A stretch of 64,000 bases of DNA from Martinezella dioscoreae (GCF_009176305.1 NZ_BLAJ01000002.1:558001-622000); one strand, 5' to 3'; positions 1 through 9,410 are shown, numbered from the stretch's first letter. Notes: generated from the letters alone by a model not told the origin. Numbers and translations: made by a program.

Positions 1-710
1 CGAACTCCACCGGCTCCATTCCGCTCGGCCTGCTCGCCGCGCTGATTTGCGGCAGCGTCGTCGGCGTCGTCAATGGCGTCGTCATCGCCAAGTTCCGCAT
101 CAATGCGCTGATCACCACGCTCGCGACGATGCAGATCGTGCGCGGCCTCGCCTTGATCGCGTCTGATGGCCGTGCCGTCGGCATCAACGATCCGGCCTTC
201 TATCAGCTCGCGCTGTCGCGCTTTCTGACGGTGCCGACGCCGATCTGGATCATGGTGCTGCTCTTCATCATCTTCGGCTTTACGCTCAACCGCACTGTTT
301 TCGGCAAGAACACGCTTGCGATCGGCGGCAATCCCGAGGCGTCGCGTCTGGCCGGCGTCAATGTCGTCAACATGCGGATCTGGATCTTTGCCTTGCAGGG
401 TCTCGTCTGCGCCATTGCCGGTATTCTGCTTGCCTCGCGCATCACCTCGGGCCAGCCGAACGCGGCAACCGGGCTCGAGCTTTCCGTCATCTCGGCCTGC
501 GTGCTCGGCGGCGTGTCTCTCGCGGGCGGCCGCGCAGCGATGACCGGCGTGATCGTCGGCGTCCTCATCATGGGCATTGCCGAGAACGTCATGAACCTGC
601 TCAATATCCAGGCCTTCTATCAATATCTCGTGCGCGGCTGCATTCTGCTGCTTGCCGTTCTGTTGGACAATCTGCGCTCGTCCGCGGTAGGGCGTGGCAG
701 TCGTTTGTAA
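1..710 (+). CDS. araH: Sugar ABC transporter permease, AraH/RbsC family (5' end missing)
   Basis: This is the C-terminal part of an inner-membrane permease of the ribose/arabinose/xylose ABC importer family. The frame is open from base 3 at the left edge, so the start lies outside the window and about 235 residues are visible. Alternating hydrophobic helices are clear, and the text around NALITTLATMQIVRGLA followed by SDGRAVGI is what I recall from L-arabinose permease AraH. The usual family stretch GGNPEASRLAGVNV and the C-terminal helices ending in LLAVLLDNLR are present. It should pair with a binding protein and an ATPase to the left. A FadR-type regulator follows after about 120 bp on the same strand. 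The family is certain; arabinose as the substrate is inferred from the AraH-like segment only. Confidence 0.85.
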   Translation, partial: NSTGSIPLGLLAALICGSVVGVVNGVVIAKFRINALITTLATMQIVRGLALIASDGRAVGINDPAFYQLALSRFLTVPTPIWIMVLLFIIFGFTLNRTVFGKNTLAIGGNPEASRLAGVNVVNMRIWIFALQGLVCAIAGILLASRITSGQPNAATGLELSVISACVLGGVSLAGGRAAMTGVIVGVLIMGIAENVMNLLNIQAFYQYLVRGCILLLAVLLDNLRSSAVGRGSRL

Positions 711-829
711 CGGTCGGATTTCCTTGGAGAAGTTTGGGGAGAAGTTTATCGAGCTTGCAGTTGCGCATTGATGCCGGGGCGTGGTGCCGCTCATGATCGC
801 TGATGGGTCAGCGGAAGGGAGTGCTAGGG

Positions 830-1606
830 ATGAGTACGCGTTTGGGGTCTTTACGGACGACGCCGGCCGGGGCCGCGCCTGAGCAGGGAAGGCGTACCGT
901 GCGCGAGGAGCTGTTGAAGAAGCTCATCGGCCAGATCGTCTCGGGCTCTCTCGCCGAGGGCTCGGTTCTTCCCAATGAGGCTGAACTCTCGGAAGTTTAC
1001 GGCGTTAGCCGCACCAGCCTGCGCGAAGCCATGCAATATTTGTCGGCGCTGGGGATGGTCCGTTCGCGCACCCGCGCCGGTACCACTGTTCTGCCACGAG
1101 AGAACTGGAACTATCTGGACCCGCTGGTTCTCGATGCGACCCTGGCACTCAGCAATGACCGCAGCTTCTACGATTCCCTGCTCGATGCGCGGCAAGTGCT
1201 GGAACCCGCCGCCGCCGCACAGGCGGCTGCTAATGCCACGGCCAAGCAGCTCGCACAGATTGCCGAGGCCTTCGAGGATATGGTCGCTGCCAATGCCCGC
1301 GACAACGAGGCATGGAGCCAAGCAGATCTGGAGTTTCATACCGCGATCATCAATGCTAGCGGCAACTGGGTTTTCCGGCAGTTCGCCACTGCGATCCGCG
1401 CCGCTTTGCTCGCGAGTTTTCGCCTGACCAACCGGGCCAGCCAGTCGCATGATTACGCGATCGCGCGCCATCAGGATGTCCTGGATGCGATCCGCATGCG
1501 CCGGCCCGATGCTGCACGTTTTGCCATGGAGCAGCTCATCGGAACGGCCAGAATGGAGCTTAGCGACGCCCTGCGTGCCGCTAAGCTGAAGGACGGATCG
1601 GAATAG
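830..1606 (+). CDS. FadR/GntR-family transcriptional regulator (FCD domain)
   Basis: DNA-binding repressor or activator of 258 residues. An N-terminal winged helix (roughly residues 20-90, with LPNEAELSEVYGVSRTSLRE as recognition region) is followed by an all-helical FCD ligand domain. That domain has the usual metal/ligand residues in DLEFHTAIINASGN and a later HQDVLDAI. I chose the ATG at 830 because GGAAGGGAG lies about 9 bases upstream; an in-frame ATG at 803 lacks a comparable site. It follows the arabinose-type permease on the same strand, so control of that sugar operon is the simplest inference. FCD regulators commonly sense sugar acids or other small carboxylates, so the ligand cannot be read from the sequence. 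Confidence 0.88.
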   Translation: MSTRLGSLRTTPAGAAPEQGRRTVREELLKKLIGQIVSGSLAEGSVLPNEAELSEVYGVSRTSLREAMQYLSALGMVRSRTRAGTTVLPRENWNYLDPLVLDATLALSNDRSFYDSLLDARQVLEPAAAAQAAANATAKQLAQIAEAFEDMVAANARDNEAWSQADLEFHTAIINASGNWVFRQFATAIRAALLASFRLTNRASQSHDYAIARHQDVLDAIRMRRPDAARFAMEQLIGTARMELSDALRAAKLKDGSE

Positions 1607-1644
1607 GCTGCTTTTTGGACAGGCCGGAAGCAGATACGACCCGT

Positions 1645-2418
1645 TTACTTTGTCGTATAGCCACCGTTGACGAGAATGGTCTGTCCGGTCATCCACCAAC
1701 CGTCGGAGACCAGGAACCGGATATAGGGCACGATATCCTCGATATCGGTAAGGCCGGTCTTCGAAAACTTCGAGAGAGCGGCGGCGCCCTTGTGATAGGC
1801 CTGGGCATCGGCGCTTTCCGCTGGGTAGAAGAAAGGCGTGTCCATCGGACCGGGACCGATCGCGGTCACCGAGATGCCGCGATCGCCGAATTCCTTGGCC
1901 GCAGCGCGGGTAAAATGCTCGACTGGCGCCTTGGTCCCGGCATAGCTTGAATAGAACGGCGTGAAGGCACCGAGCAGCGACGTGACGAGCGTGCAGATCT
2001 TGCCGTTGTCGTTGAGCGATTTGCCGGCCTCCTTGAGGAAGAAGAAGGCCGATTTCGAATTGACGGCACTCATCTCGTCATATTCTGCCTCGGAGATATC
2101 GACGATCGGCTTCTTCAGCACCTTACCGACCGTATTGATCGCAATATCGGGGCGGCCGAAGGCGGCAATGGCCTCGGCAAAGAGTTTCTCCACCGCGCCT
2201 GCTGTCGTGAGATTGGCCTGGAATGCGGCAGCTTCGGCACCGGCTGCCTTGATGGCCGCAACCGTCGCATCGGCATCAGCCTTGGTAGCGGCGCTGTTGT
2301 AGTGGACGGCGATCGCTTTTGCGCCGTGCGCTGCGAAGTCGCGGGCGATCAGGCCGCCGAGATTTTTGGCGCCGCCGGCAATGATGACGGTTTTCCCTTT
2401 GATCGAATGATCGGTCAT
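1645..2418 (-). CDS. Short-chain dehydrogenase/reductase (SDR)
   Basis: NAD(P)-dependent oxidoreductase of 257 residues with a Rossmann fold. The N-terminal nucleotide loop is GGAKNLGG, a variant of TGxxxGxG. An AINTVGK segment stands where NNAG usually is, and the catalytic YxxxK appears as YAGTK after a serine-rich strand. The C-terminus MTGQTILVNGGYTTK is typical of classical SDRs. The start at 2418 has GGAGG about 7 bases upstream; a longer frame to 2472 is unlikely. It is divergent from a LysR gene with 134 bp between them, the standard layout for an SDR controlled by its neighbour. The substrate is unknown. Confidence 0.88.
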   Translation of the reverse strand: MTDHSIKGKTVIIAGGAKNLGGLIARDFAAHGAKAIAVHYNSAATKADADATVAAIKAAGAEAAAFQANLTTAGAVEKLFAEAIAAFGRPDIAINTVGKVLKKPIVDISEAEYDEMSAVNSKSAFFFLKEAGKSLNDNGKICTLVTSLLGAFTPFYSSYAGTKAPVEHFTRAAAKEFGDRGISVTAIGPGPMDTPFFYPAESADAQAYHKGAAALSKFSKTGLTDIEDIVPYIRFLVSDGWWMTGQTILVNGGYTTK

Positions 2419-2510
2419 GAAAGAGCCCTCCTTGGGAAGTGGGACGGCACCGTGCCGCCCTTCCTGAAGCAAATCTATCGTCTGGAATTTGCCGATAAAG
2501 CGGTCTAATT

Positions 2511-2525
2511 TGACATCATCTGTCA
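2511..2525. promoter_or_regulatory. Candidate LysR operator between SDR and LysR genes
   Basis: The sequence TGACA-N5-TGTCA is a perfect 5-bp inverted repeat, extended by one more matching pair on each side, in the divergent promoter region. LysR regulators bind interrupted dyads of this kind (T-N11-A class). The dyad ends 27 bp before the TTG start of the LysR gene and lies 92 bp upstream of the SDR start, so it could serve both autoregulation and target control. This is a pattern call; no binding data exist here. Confidence 0.45.
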
Positions 2526-2552
2526 GAATTAACGGACAATAGCGGTATAGCT

Positions 2553-3473
2553 TTGGATCGCATCGACCTCTTCAGGATTTTCACGCGTGTCGTGGAATGC
2601 AGCAGCTTCACCCGCGCAGCGGATACGTTGGGCTTGCCGCGCTCCTCGGTCTCCGCTGCCGTCATGGAGCTGGAGGGCCGCGTCGGCGCGCGTCTGCTTC
2701 ACCGCAGTACGCGCAAGGTGTCGCCCACCCAGGATGGCACGGCCTTCTACGACCGGTGCCTGAGGGTAATTGCCGATGTCGAGGAGACGGAAAGCCTGTT
2801 TCGACAGAGTGACGCCAAACCATCCGGTAAATTGCGGACGGATGTGCCGGGCCGCATCGGTCGCCTGATCATAGCGCCGGCGCTGCCATCGTTTCTCGAT
2901 CAGTTTCCCGATATCGAAGTGGATCTCGGCGTTACCGACCGTGCCGTCAATCTGGTGGAGGACAGCGTCGATTGCGTGTTGCGCGTCGGCCCGCTTGTTG
3001 ATTCAGGGCTGATTGCCCGGCCGATCGGAAAATTGCCGCTCATCAATGTCGCAAGTCCTGCCTATCTGTCGAGGCATGGTACGCCGCAAACACTCGAAGA
3101 TCTCGGCCGCCATTGGGCCGTGAATTATGCCTCGCCCTCGACCGGGCGAACCGAGCCCTGGGAATGGTTGGAAGACGGGGTATTGCGCAGCCTGCCGATG
3201 CGAGGCCGCGTGACCGTCAATAGCGCCGAGGCCTATATCGCCTGCTGCGTCGCGGGCCTGGGTTTGATCCAGAATCCGGCCTATGACCTACGCCAGCATC
3301 TGGAGGCGGGCGAACTTGTCGAGGTCATGCCAGATCATCGGGCGGAACCGCTGCAGATGACGTTGCTCTATCCGCATCGCAGGCATCTCTCCCGCCGCGT
3401 TCATGTTTTCGCCGACTGGCTACAGGCGCTCCTCGAGGAGACCGTGATCCCTCGCTCGAGCTCGTTCGAATGA
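2553..3473 (+). CDS. LysR-family transcriptional regulator
   Basis: 306-residue LysR regulator. The N-terminal winged helix-turn-helix covers about residues 1-60 (FTRAADTLGLPRSSVSAAVM with a downstream LLHRSTRKVSPTQDG). The effector domain follows, with the common pattern GLIARPIGKLPL and a C-terminal AGLGLIQNPAYDLRQHL. The start is a TTG giving MDRIDLFRIF, the expected N-terminus of this subgroup. It is divergent from the SDR gene and the dyad between them is a plausible binding site. Members of this CrgA/PA0477-like subgroup often regulate a divergently transcribed oxidoreductase; the inducer is unknown. Confidence 0.9.
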   Translation: MDRIDLFRIFTRVVECSSFTRAADTLGLPRSSVSAAVMELEGRVGARLLHRSTRKVSPTQDGTAFYDRCLRVIADVEETESLFRQSDAKPSGKLRTDVPGRIGRLIIAPALPSFLDQFPDIEVDLGVTDRAVNLVEDSVDCVLRVGPLVDSGLIARPIGKLPLINVASPAYLSRHGTPQTLEDLGRHWAVNYASPSTGRTEPWEWLEDGVLRSLPMRGRVTVNSAEAYIACCVAGLGLIQNPAYDLRQHLEAGELVEVMPDHRAEPLQMTLLYPHRRHLSRRVHVFADWLQALLEETVIPRSSSFE

Positions 3474-3695
3474 AAAGCCGGATGGACGTGAGAAACGCCC
3501 ACGATGCGGACGGCTTGTTTGTTCAGTTTACGGTCGCTTGCCGTTATGATGTCGATCTGGAAATCAAGATCTGGCCAGGCGATTGATCACGCGGGATAGG
3601 TCGCAATGGTGAACCTGTTCAACCGACAGGCTGCCGCTGACAGGGGGCAGATCGCAGCCGCCCGGTAGCGCGGCGCCTATCGAGGAGAATTCGGA

Positions 3696-4079
3696 ATGAC
3701 CGACGATGAAAAGGCAATCCGGAAAGTCGTGGAAACCTGGATTGCCGCGAGCAAGGCGGGCGATACGGCAACCGTCTTAGGACTGATGACGGACGATGTC
3801 ATCTTCATGGTTCCCGGCCAGGAACCCTTCGGCAAGGCGGCATTTGCTGCGGTTTCCAAAGGCATGGAGGGCATGAAGATGGAGGGTGCGAGCGAGATCG
3901 TCGAACTGCAGGTGCTCGGCGACTGGGCCTATATCCGCAATCACATCGACATGACGGTGACACCGCCGGGTGGCGACGCCGTTCATCGATCGGGTTATAC
4001 GCTCACGCTTCTGCGCAAGGAGGCTGATGGGGAGTGGCGCCTCGCACGCGATGCCAACCTTCTGGCCGTGCGGCCCTGA
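3696..4079 (+). CDS. SnoaL/NTF2-like protein (SgcJ/EcaC or DUF4440 type)
   Basis: A 127-residue protein with the cone-shaped NTF2-like fold. An N-terminal helix (AIRKVVETWIAASKAGD) is followed by LGLMTDDVIFMVPGQEPFGKAAF, the usual strand and pocket segment of this superfamily. The last strands read GYTLTLLRKEADGEWRLARDANL. GAGGAG lies 8 bases before the ATG. Members can be small isomerases, hydrolases or simple ligand-binding proteins, so no reaction is assigned. It is transcribed alone and converges on the PLP-enzyme gene. Confidence 0.8.
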   Translation: MTDDEKAIRKVVETWIAASKAGDTATVLGLMTDDVIFMVPGQEPFGKAAFAAVSKGMEGMKMEGASEIVELQVLGDWAYIRNHIDMTVTPPGGDAVHRSGYTLTLLRKEADGEWRLARDANLLAVRP

Positions 4080-4117
4080 TCTATCTCACTCCCAGTCTTT
4101 CGGCCGCATAGGCTTTA

Positions 4118-5401
4118 TCAGGCGGCGTCGAGGGAAGCAGCAAGATCGGCAATCAGGTCATCGGGGTGTTCTATTCCGATCGACAGGCGGATCGTCGATT
4201 CCAGCACGCCGATGCGATGGCGTACATCCACAGGCACACCGGAATGCGTCGTCGTTGCCGGATGGGAGGCTAGCGATTCCGTGCCGCCGAGGCTGACGGC
4301 CAGCTTGAAGATCTGCAGGGCGTTCAGGAATTTGAACGATGCCGGCTGGCCACCCTTGATGTCGAAGGAGAAGGTGGAGCCCGCACCGCTGCACTGGGCG
4401 GCGAAGGTACGGCCCGTTGCCGAGGATGGATCCGTGTAGGGGAGATAGTGGATTTGCTCGACCTTCGGATGATCCCGCAGGAAATCGGCGACCGCCCGTG
4501 CGTTGCTGTTTGCCCGTTCCATGCGGATCTGCAGCGTTTCCAGCGACCTGCCGAGCATCCAGCAGGAATGCGGATCGAGCTGAGTGCCGATCGCTCCGCG
4601 CAGTGCTTTCACCTGTTTGATGACGGCTTTTGAGCCGAGGGCCGCGCCGGCGATCAGATCGGAATGGCCGCCAACATATTTGGTCAGCGAATAGAGGGAG
4701 ATATCGGCCCCGTGCTCGATCGGCCGCTGAAAGACCGGGCCGAGCAGCGTATTGTCGCAGGCGATGATCGGCGTGTGTCCCTGCCTCTTGCCGATCGCAT
4801 CGGCAATGCGGCGGATCATGGCGATATCGACGAGACTGTTCGTGGGGTTGGCCGGTGTTTCCACCAGAATGACCGAGACACGGCCTTTGGTCATCGCTTC
4901 CTCGGCAGCTGCCGTCACCGAGCCTTCGTTGACGCCATCGGCGAAGCCGACGGCGGCTACTCCGAGATTGAGGAATGTCTTGGCGACTAACGTTTCCGTA
5001 CCGCCATAAAGCGGCTGCGAATGCAGGATCGCATCGCCCGGTCGCGCGAAGGTGAGAAGGGTTGTTGCGATGGCCGACATGCCGGAGGAAAACAGCGCGC
5101 CGCTTTCTGCCTTTTCATAGACGGCGAGGCGATCCTCGACGATTTCGCTGTTCGGGTGGTTGAAGCGTGAGTAGACGAGCCCGACGCCAGTGCCCGCCGG
5201 CGGCTCGGTGCGGCCGGAGATATAATTGAAGAAATCGCGTCCGTCCTCGGCCGATTTGAAGACGAAGGTGGAGGTCAGGAAAACAGGCGGCTTGACCGCG
5301 CCCTCGGACAATTCCGGGTCATAGCCGTAATTCAGCATCTGAGTTTCGGGATGCAGCGCATGGTTGCCGATATGCGTTTTGGACGGATGCGGCGCAGTCA
5401 T
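4118..5401 (-). CDS. Cys/Met metabolism PLP-dependent enzyme (cystathionine gamma-synthase/methionine gamma-lyase family)
   Basis: A 427-residue fold-type I PLP enzyme. The Schiff-base lysine is in [12 protein letters not shown], and family blocks such as [38 protein letters not shown] and the C-terminal [16 protein letters not shown] are all present. The last block is conserved across cystathionine gamma-synthase, beta-lyase and methionine gamma-lyase, so the reaction is not settled by motifs. The extended N-terminus ([13 protein letters not shown] and the [18 protein letters not shown] loop) places it in the cystathionine gamma-synthase-like subgroup. The start at 5401 has GAGGAG about 7 bases upstream. 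It stands alone, with a 336-bp gap upstream. Confidence 0.88.
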   Translation of the reverse strand: MTAPHPSKTHIGNHALHPETQMLNYGYDPELSEGAVKPPVFLTSTFVFKSAEDGRDFFNYISGRTEPPAGTGVGLVYSRFNHPNSEIVEDRLAVYEKAESGALFSSGMSAIATTLLTFARPGDAILHSQPLYGGTETLVAKTFLNLGVAAVGFADGVNEGSVTAAAEEAMTKGRVSVILVETPANPTNSLVDIAMIRRIADAIGKRQGHTPIIACDNTLLGPVFQRPIEHGADISLYSLTKYVGGHSDLIAGAALGSKAVIKQVKALRGAIGTQLDPHSCWMLGRSLETLQIRMERANSNARAVADFLRDHPKVEQIHYLPYTDPSSATGRTFAAQCSGAGSTFSFDIKGGQPASFKFLNALQIFKLAVSLGGTESLASHPATTTHSGVPVDVRHRIGVLESTIRLSIGIEHPDDLIADLAASLDAA

Positions 5402-5737
5402 GACGGTCTCCTCGGCCGATGATATGAATTTTAGACTCACATTATACATCACTTAGGATGCCGGCTCGCTATTCGTCATCATCTGCGATGTGGTTTCGGC
5501 ATTGATCCTAATATGGGCCGGACTATCCAACTCGCGCATGGCTATCCGGAATACGACAGAAAGGCCGCAATATTCGTGAGCGGTGCTCGCCTTGAGGCCG
5601 TGCCGTCCCAATTTTCGAGAGCTTCCGGCTTCGCTGCCGCAGTCGTGGCAGAAACGGGGCGTTTCTTGATCGACCGGTTCCAATCGATGAGCAAGTTCGG
5701 AGGCGAAATACATGAAGAAAACCAGTGAGGTTTACAT
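5402..5737. other. Gap upstream of the PLP enzyme and methyltransferase genes
   Basis: No confident gene. Open frames exist on both strands (5453-5713 minus, 5513-5728 plus), but neither has recognisable protein features. The region must hold the promoters of the two divergent neighbours. A 9-codon ORF with a good Shine-Dalgarno (GGAGGCG before the ATG at 5712) ends in TGA at 5741 and overlaps the TTG start of the methyltransferase at 5738. Confidence 0.4.
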
Positions 5738-6517
5738 TTGAAATCGGGCGTTCGAAAATTTGTGTTTAGCGATCTTCAGAAAATCGATGGTTACATCGAT
5801 CCGCCGGATGCGCTTGTCTTCCTGTCTTTGATCGAAAAGCAAAGGCAGGAGAAACTTTATGGCGGCCTCGCCGAAATCGGGGTTTACTACGGGCGGTCCT
5901 ATTTTTTGCTGCGCAAGATCAGCGCACCCGATGACAACGTGCTTGCGATCGACCTTTTCGACATAGAAGCGGATGGTGCGCAATATCAACGCTTCCTCGA
6001 CAACGGAAAATCACTGGGCATTCCCGTTGATGAGGATCTCGTCATAACGGGTGACAGCACCGAGCTCGATCCACAGGCCATCATCGACAAGGTTGGGCAG
6101 GTTCGTTTTTTCAGTATCGATGGAGGGCATTTGCTTCGCCACATCGTTGCCGATAGCCGGTTGGCGAAGAGCGTACTGGCCGATCATGGCATCATCGCCT
6201 TTGACGATACGTTCAATCCGGCCTGGCCGGAGGTGACGATCGGTGTCTCGGATTTTCTGCGCAGAAACAGCGATAGCTTTGTCGCCTTTTGTGTGACGAA
6301 GTACAAGACCTATGTCTGCCGCCGGGATTTTCATGGGCTCTATCGAGCCGCACTTGGCAGAGCACGACATCTCCTGCCGTTTGAACATGTGGAGATGGAT
6401 TTTCTTGGCTCGAAAGTTCTCAGGCTGCACAATCCCATCAACCGGAGAGTCGCCTATGAGCTCTTGCGGCGGCTGGGTTTGGGCGCCATGTCCGAATGGG
6501 CCTATCGTTCAGCCTGA
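5738..6517 (+). CDS. Class I SAM-dependent methyltransferase (Methyltransf_24 type)
   Basis: A 259-residue protein. The SAM loop is recognisable as LAEIGVYYGRSYFLL, the acidic ribose-binding residue is in VLAIDLFD, and SIDGGHLLRHIVAD followed by GIIAFDDTF matches the motif order of Methyltransf_24 proteins, which occur in glycan or secondary-metabolite loci. The start is a TTG preceded by GTGAGG. A 9-codon ORF with its own Shine-Dalgarno overlaps this TTG, so either translational coupling or a frameshifted true start is possible. Its substrate is unknown. It converges on ppk2. Confidence 0.75.
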   Translation: MKSGVRKFVFSDLQKIDGYIDPPDALVFLSLIEKQRQEKLYGGLAEIGVYYGRSYFLLRKISAPDDNVLAIDLFDIEADGAQYQRFLDNGKSLGIPVDEDLVITGDSTELDPQAIIDKVGQVRFFSIDGGHLLRHIVADSRLAKSVLADHGIIAFDDTFNPAWPEVTIGVSDFLRRNSDSFVAFCVTKYKTYVCRRDFHGLYRAALGRARHLLPFEHVEMDFLGSKVLRLHNPINRRVAYELLRRLGLGAMSEWAYRSA

Positions 6518-6620
6518 CCTTGAGCCGGCCTCGCCTGCTGGTGGCGGAGTGACAGGGATTTCGTTTTTCAAGTAATCCTTCAGAGGGGCCTGCCAGAAGC
6601 GGACCCCTCATCGATTCTTA

Positions 6621-7535
6621 TCAGTAGATTTCCGGCACATACATTTCCGGCGGCACCGGCGTACGGTGATAGTCGGCATTGCGCATACGTTCCGGCAGTA
6701 CGATTTCCGGCTTCGGTACGCTTTCGTAAGGGATCTGGCTCAGAAGGTGGGCGATGCAGTTGAGGCGCGCCTTCTTCTTGTCGACGGCGTGGACGACCCA
6801 CCACGGCGCTTCCGGAATATGGGTGCGCTCCAGCATCTCTTCCTTGGCCTTGGTATATTCCTCCCAATGCACGCGGCTCTGCAGGTCCATCGGCGAAAGC
6901 TTCCACTGCTTCAGCGGATCCTGGATGCGCATGTTGAAGCGGAATTCCTGCTCTTCATCGGTGATCGAGAACCAGTATTTGATGAGGATGATGCCGGAGC
7001 GAACCAGCATGCGCTCGAAATCCGGCACGGAGCGGAAGAACTCCTCCAATTCCTCCGGCGAGCAGAAGCCCATGACGCGTTCGACGCCGGCGCGGTTATA
7101 CCAGCTGCGGTCGAACAGCACCATTTCGCCCGCGGTCGGCAGGTGCGCTGTATAGCGCTGGAAGTACCATTGATGCCGTTCGCGCTCGGTCGGTGCCGGC
7201 AATGCGACGACGCGGCAGACGCGCGGATTGAGGCGCTGCGTGACGCGCTTGATGGCGCCGCCCTTGCCCGCGGAATCGCGCCCTTCAAACAGCACGACGA
7301 CCTTCAGCTTCTTGTATTGGACCCAGTCCTGCAGGCGCACGAGCTCGTGCTGAAGCCGGAAAAGTTCGCGGAAATAGACGCGGCGATCGAGCGTCGCCTC
7401 ACCTTCGCTGATAAGGCCTTCTGCGACCAGTTCGTCCAGCCGGTCCTCTTCGAGCTGCATCTCCAGCTCTTCGTCGAAGCTGTCGACGATCTCATCCTTG
7501 ATACGGCTGAGCGGGTCCTGGGTTTCGTCGGTCAT
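6621..7535 (-). CDS. ppk2: Polyphosphate kinase 2
   Basis: A 304-residue class I PPK2, which transfers phosphate between inorganic polyphosphate and nucleoside diphosphates, usually favouring GTP or ATP formation. The Walker A-like loop is GRDSAGKGG, the Walker B/lid region is FDRSWYNRAGVERVMGF, and KYWFSITDEEQEFRF is a family signature. The acidic N-terminal extension (FDEELEMQLEEDRLDEL) is common in rhizobial members. The start at 7535 has GGAGG 7 bases upstream. It stands between a methyltransferase and bdhA. Linkage to PHB genes may reflect carbon/phosphate storage, but that is inference. Confidence 0.95.
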   Translation of the reverse strand: MTDETQDPLSRIKDEIVDSFDEELEMQLEEDRLDELVAEGLISEGEATLDRRVYFRELFRLQHELVRLQDWVQYKKLKVVVLFEGRDSAGKGGAIKRVTQRLNPRVCRVVALPAPTERERHQWYFQRYTAHLPTAGEMVLFDRSWYNRAGVERVMGFCSPEELEEFFRSVPDFERMLVRSGIILIKYWFSITDEEQEFRFNMRIQDPLKQWKLSPMDLQSRVHWEEYTKAKEEMLERTHIPEAPWWVVHAVDKKKARLNCIAHLLSQIPYESVPKPEIVLPERMRNADYHRTPVPPEMYVPEIY

Positions 7536-7588
7536 TGTGCGCCTCCTGCTCTGTTTTCATGTTGATGCTGCAGCCCTGGGCTGCTGAG

Positions 7589-7619
7589 AGCCGGCACGGT
7601 GCTCAAGCATGTGCCGGCT
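7589..7619. terminator. Hairpin between ppk2 and bdhA
   Basis: AGCCGGCAC and GTGCCGGCT form a perfect 9-bp stem around a 13-base loop, just after the bdhA stop on the minus strand. No run of T follows on either strand, so it is at best a weak intrinsic terminator or an mRNA 3'-end stabiliser. Confidence 0.4.
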
Positions 7620-7631
7620 ATGGCTTCCGTG

Positions 7632-8420
7632 TTATTCGGCGGTCCAGCCGCCATCGACGGAAAGCGTCGTGCCGGTAATCTGCTTTGCGGCGTCACTGCA
7701 CAGGAACACCGCGATAGCGGCGACTTCGTCGACGGTTACGAACTCCTTCGTCGGCTGGGCGGCCAGCAGCACGTCATGCTTGACCTGCTCTTCCGTCATG
7801 TTGCGCGCCTTCATGGTCTCGGGGATCTGCTTTTCGACGAGCGGCGTCCAGACATAGCCGGGCGCGATGGAGTTGACGGTCACGCCGTTCTGAGCGGCTT
7901 CGAGGGCGATGGTCTTGGTGAGACCGGTAATGCCGTGCTTGGCCGAAACATAGGCCGATTTGAAAGGCGAGGCGACCAGCGCATGTGCCGAGGACGTATT
8001 GATGATGCGGCCCCATTTGCGCGCCTTCATGCCGGGAATGGCGGCCTTGATGGCGTAGAAGGCAGCAAGCAGATTGATGCGGATAATCGCCTCCCACTTG
8101 TCGTCGGGAAACTCCTCGATCGGGGCGACGAACTGGATGCCGGCATTGTTGACGAGGACATCGAGGCTGCCGAAGGCTTCCTCGGCTTCACGCACCATCG
8201 ATGTCACTTCCTCGCCATTCATCATGTTGGCGCCGGAATAGCGGCACTTCACGCCGAAATCGGCTTCGATCGCCGCGCGCTCCTTTTCGATCGCATCGGC
8301 GTCCCCAAGGCCGTTGATCGTGATGTTCGCGCCCTCGGCGGCAAAGGCGCGGGCGATCGCAAGCCCGATACCGCTCGTCGAACCGGTGACCAGCGCATTC
8401 TTCGAAGTCAACGAACCCAT
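7632..8420 (-). CDS. bdhA: D-3-hydroxybutyrate dehydrogenase
   Basis: A 262-residue SDR that interconverts D-3-hydroxybutyrate and acetoacetate with NAD in poly-3-hydroxybutyrate and ketone-body metabolism. It has TGSTSGIGLAIA at the nucleotide loop, NNAGIQFVAPIEEFP, which is diagnostic of this family, and the catalytic YVSAK. The tail ITGTTLSVDGGWTAE is typical of BdhA. AGGAG lies 9 bases before the start. It is divergent from an acetoacetate decarboxylase and a patatin-like gene, which fits a PHB turnover module. A second function towards other 3-hydroxy acids is possible, but the identity is clear. Confidence 0.95.
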   Translation of the reverse strand: MGSLTSKNALVTGSTSGIGLAIARAFAAEGANITINGLGDADAIEKERAAIEADFGVKCRYSGANMMNGEEVTSMVREAEEAFGSLDVLVNNAGIQFVAPIEEFPDDKWEAIIRINLLAAFYAIKAAIPGMKARKWGRIINTSSAHALVASPFKSAYVSAKHGITGLTKTIALEAAQNGVTVNSIAPGYVWTPLVEKQIPETMKARNMTEEQVKHDVLLAAQPTKEFVTVDEVAAIAVFLCSDAAKQITGTTLSVDGGWTAE

Positions 8421-8626
8421 GATGCAACTCCTGCAATCTCTATGACATGGTTGGGTAGAGGGAAATGCTCAAGATGAGCGCACACTGCCAGCCTGATATG
8501 TCGCTTTGATAACAGCGCGGTTTTGCCTCGCGGCGCTGCCAATCATTGGCTGACACTTCACTGTCATGCAACCGTGCAAGTTTTCGCTCTGGCGCCCGGC
8601 GATTTCCTCCAACGACGGACAATACG

Positions 8627-9373
8627 ATGAAGGTCGAAGACATTCTGAAGCATGCCTATGCGATGCCGCTGACCAATCCTTCCTATCCTCCAGGGCCTTA
8701 TCGGTTCTTCGATCGCGAATATATCATCATCACCTATCGCACCACGCGCGAGGCGCTTGAAGCGGTCGTGCCGGCGCCGCTCGAAATCGACGAGCCGCTG
8801 GTGAAATACGAATTCATCCGCATGCCCGATTCCACCGGCTTTGGTGATTACACCGAGACCGGACAAGTCATCCCTGTTACCTATCGCGGGCAAAAGGGCG
8901 GCTATGTTCACTCCATGTATCTCGATGACGATGCGCCGATCACCGGCGGCCGCGAGATCTGGGGCTTTCCGAAGAAGCTTGCCAATCCGAAGATCGTCAA
9001 CGAAGGCGAAGTCATCGTCGGCACGCTGCATTACGGCAGCGTTCTCTGCGCCACGGGCACGATGGGTTACAAACACAAGCCGATCGACCAGGGACCGCTT
9101 CTAGCAGCTCTCTCGGAACCGAATTTCCTGATCAAGATCGTGCCGCATGTCGATGCCACGCCGCGTATCTGCGAGCTCGTGCGCTACTATCTGACCGATA
9201 TCACCATCAAGGAAGCCTGGACTTCGCCGGCTGCCCTCGATCTTCGGCCGCATGTCATGGCCGACGTCGCGCGACTGCCCGTGCTGGAAGTGGTTTCGGC
9301 GGTTCATTTTACCGCCGATCTGACGCTCGGGCTAGGCGAAGTCGTTCACGACTATCTCGCCGAGCGCAGGTAG
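8627..9373 (+). CDS. adc: Acetoacetate decarboxylase
   Basis: A 248-residue cytoplasmic enzyme converting acetoacetate to acetone and CO2. The lysine pair needed for the Schiff base and for lowering its pKa is at residues 116-117 in [11 protein letters not shown], matching Lys115/Lys116 of the clostridial enzyme. [19 protein letters not shown] at the N-terminus and the ALDLRPH segment near the C-terminus are family features. I took the ATG at 8627; an upstream start at 8546 would add residues not found in this family. The gene is divergent from bdhA, whose product forms its substrate, and is followed after 37 bp by a patatin-like gene, probably in one transcript. Confidence 0.92.
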   Translation: MKVEDILKHAYAMPLTNPSYPPGPYRFFDREYIIITYRTTREALEAVVPAPLEIDEPLVKYEFIRMPDSTGFGDYTETGQVIPVTYRGQKGGYVHSMYLDDDAPITGGREIWGFPKKLANPKIVNEGEVIVGTLHYGSVLCATGTMGYKHKPIDQGPLLAALSEPNFLIKIVPHVDATPRICELVRYYLTDITIKEAWTSPAALDLRPHVMADVARLPVLEVVSAVHFTADLTLGLGEVVHDYLAERR

Positions 9374-9410
9374 CCGAAGCCTTATTGTTAGACCATACTG
9401 GAGACGGATC

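Noticed and set aside
851..1699. 282-codon open frame on the minus strand
   Set aside because: It is antisense to the FadR-type gene, has no protein motifs, and the GntR frame has clear family blocks.
5453..5713. 86-codon minus-strand ORF before the PLP enzyme
   Set aside because: No Shine-Dalgarno, no motif, and composition typical of random frames.
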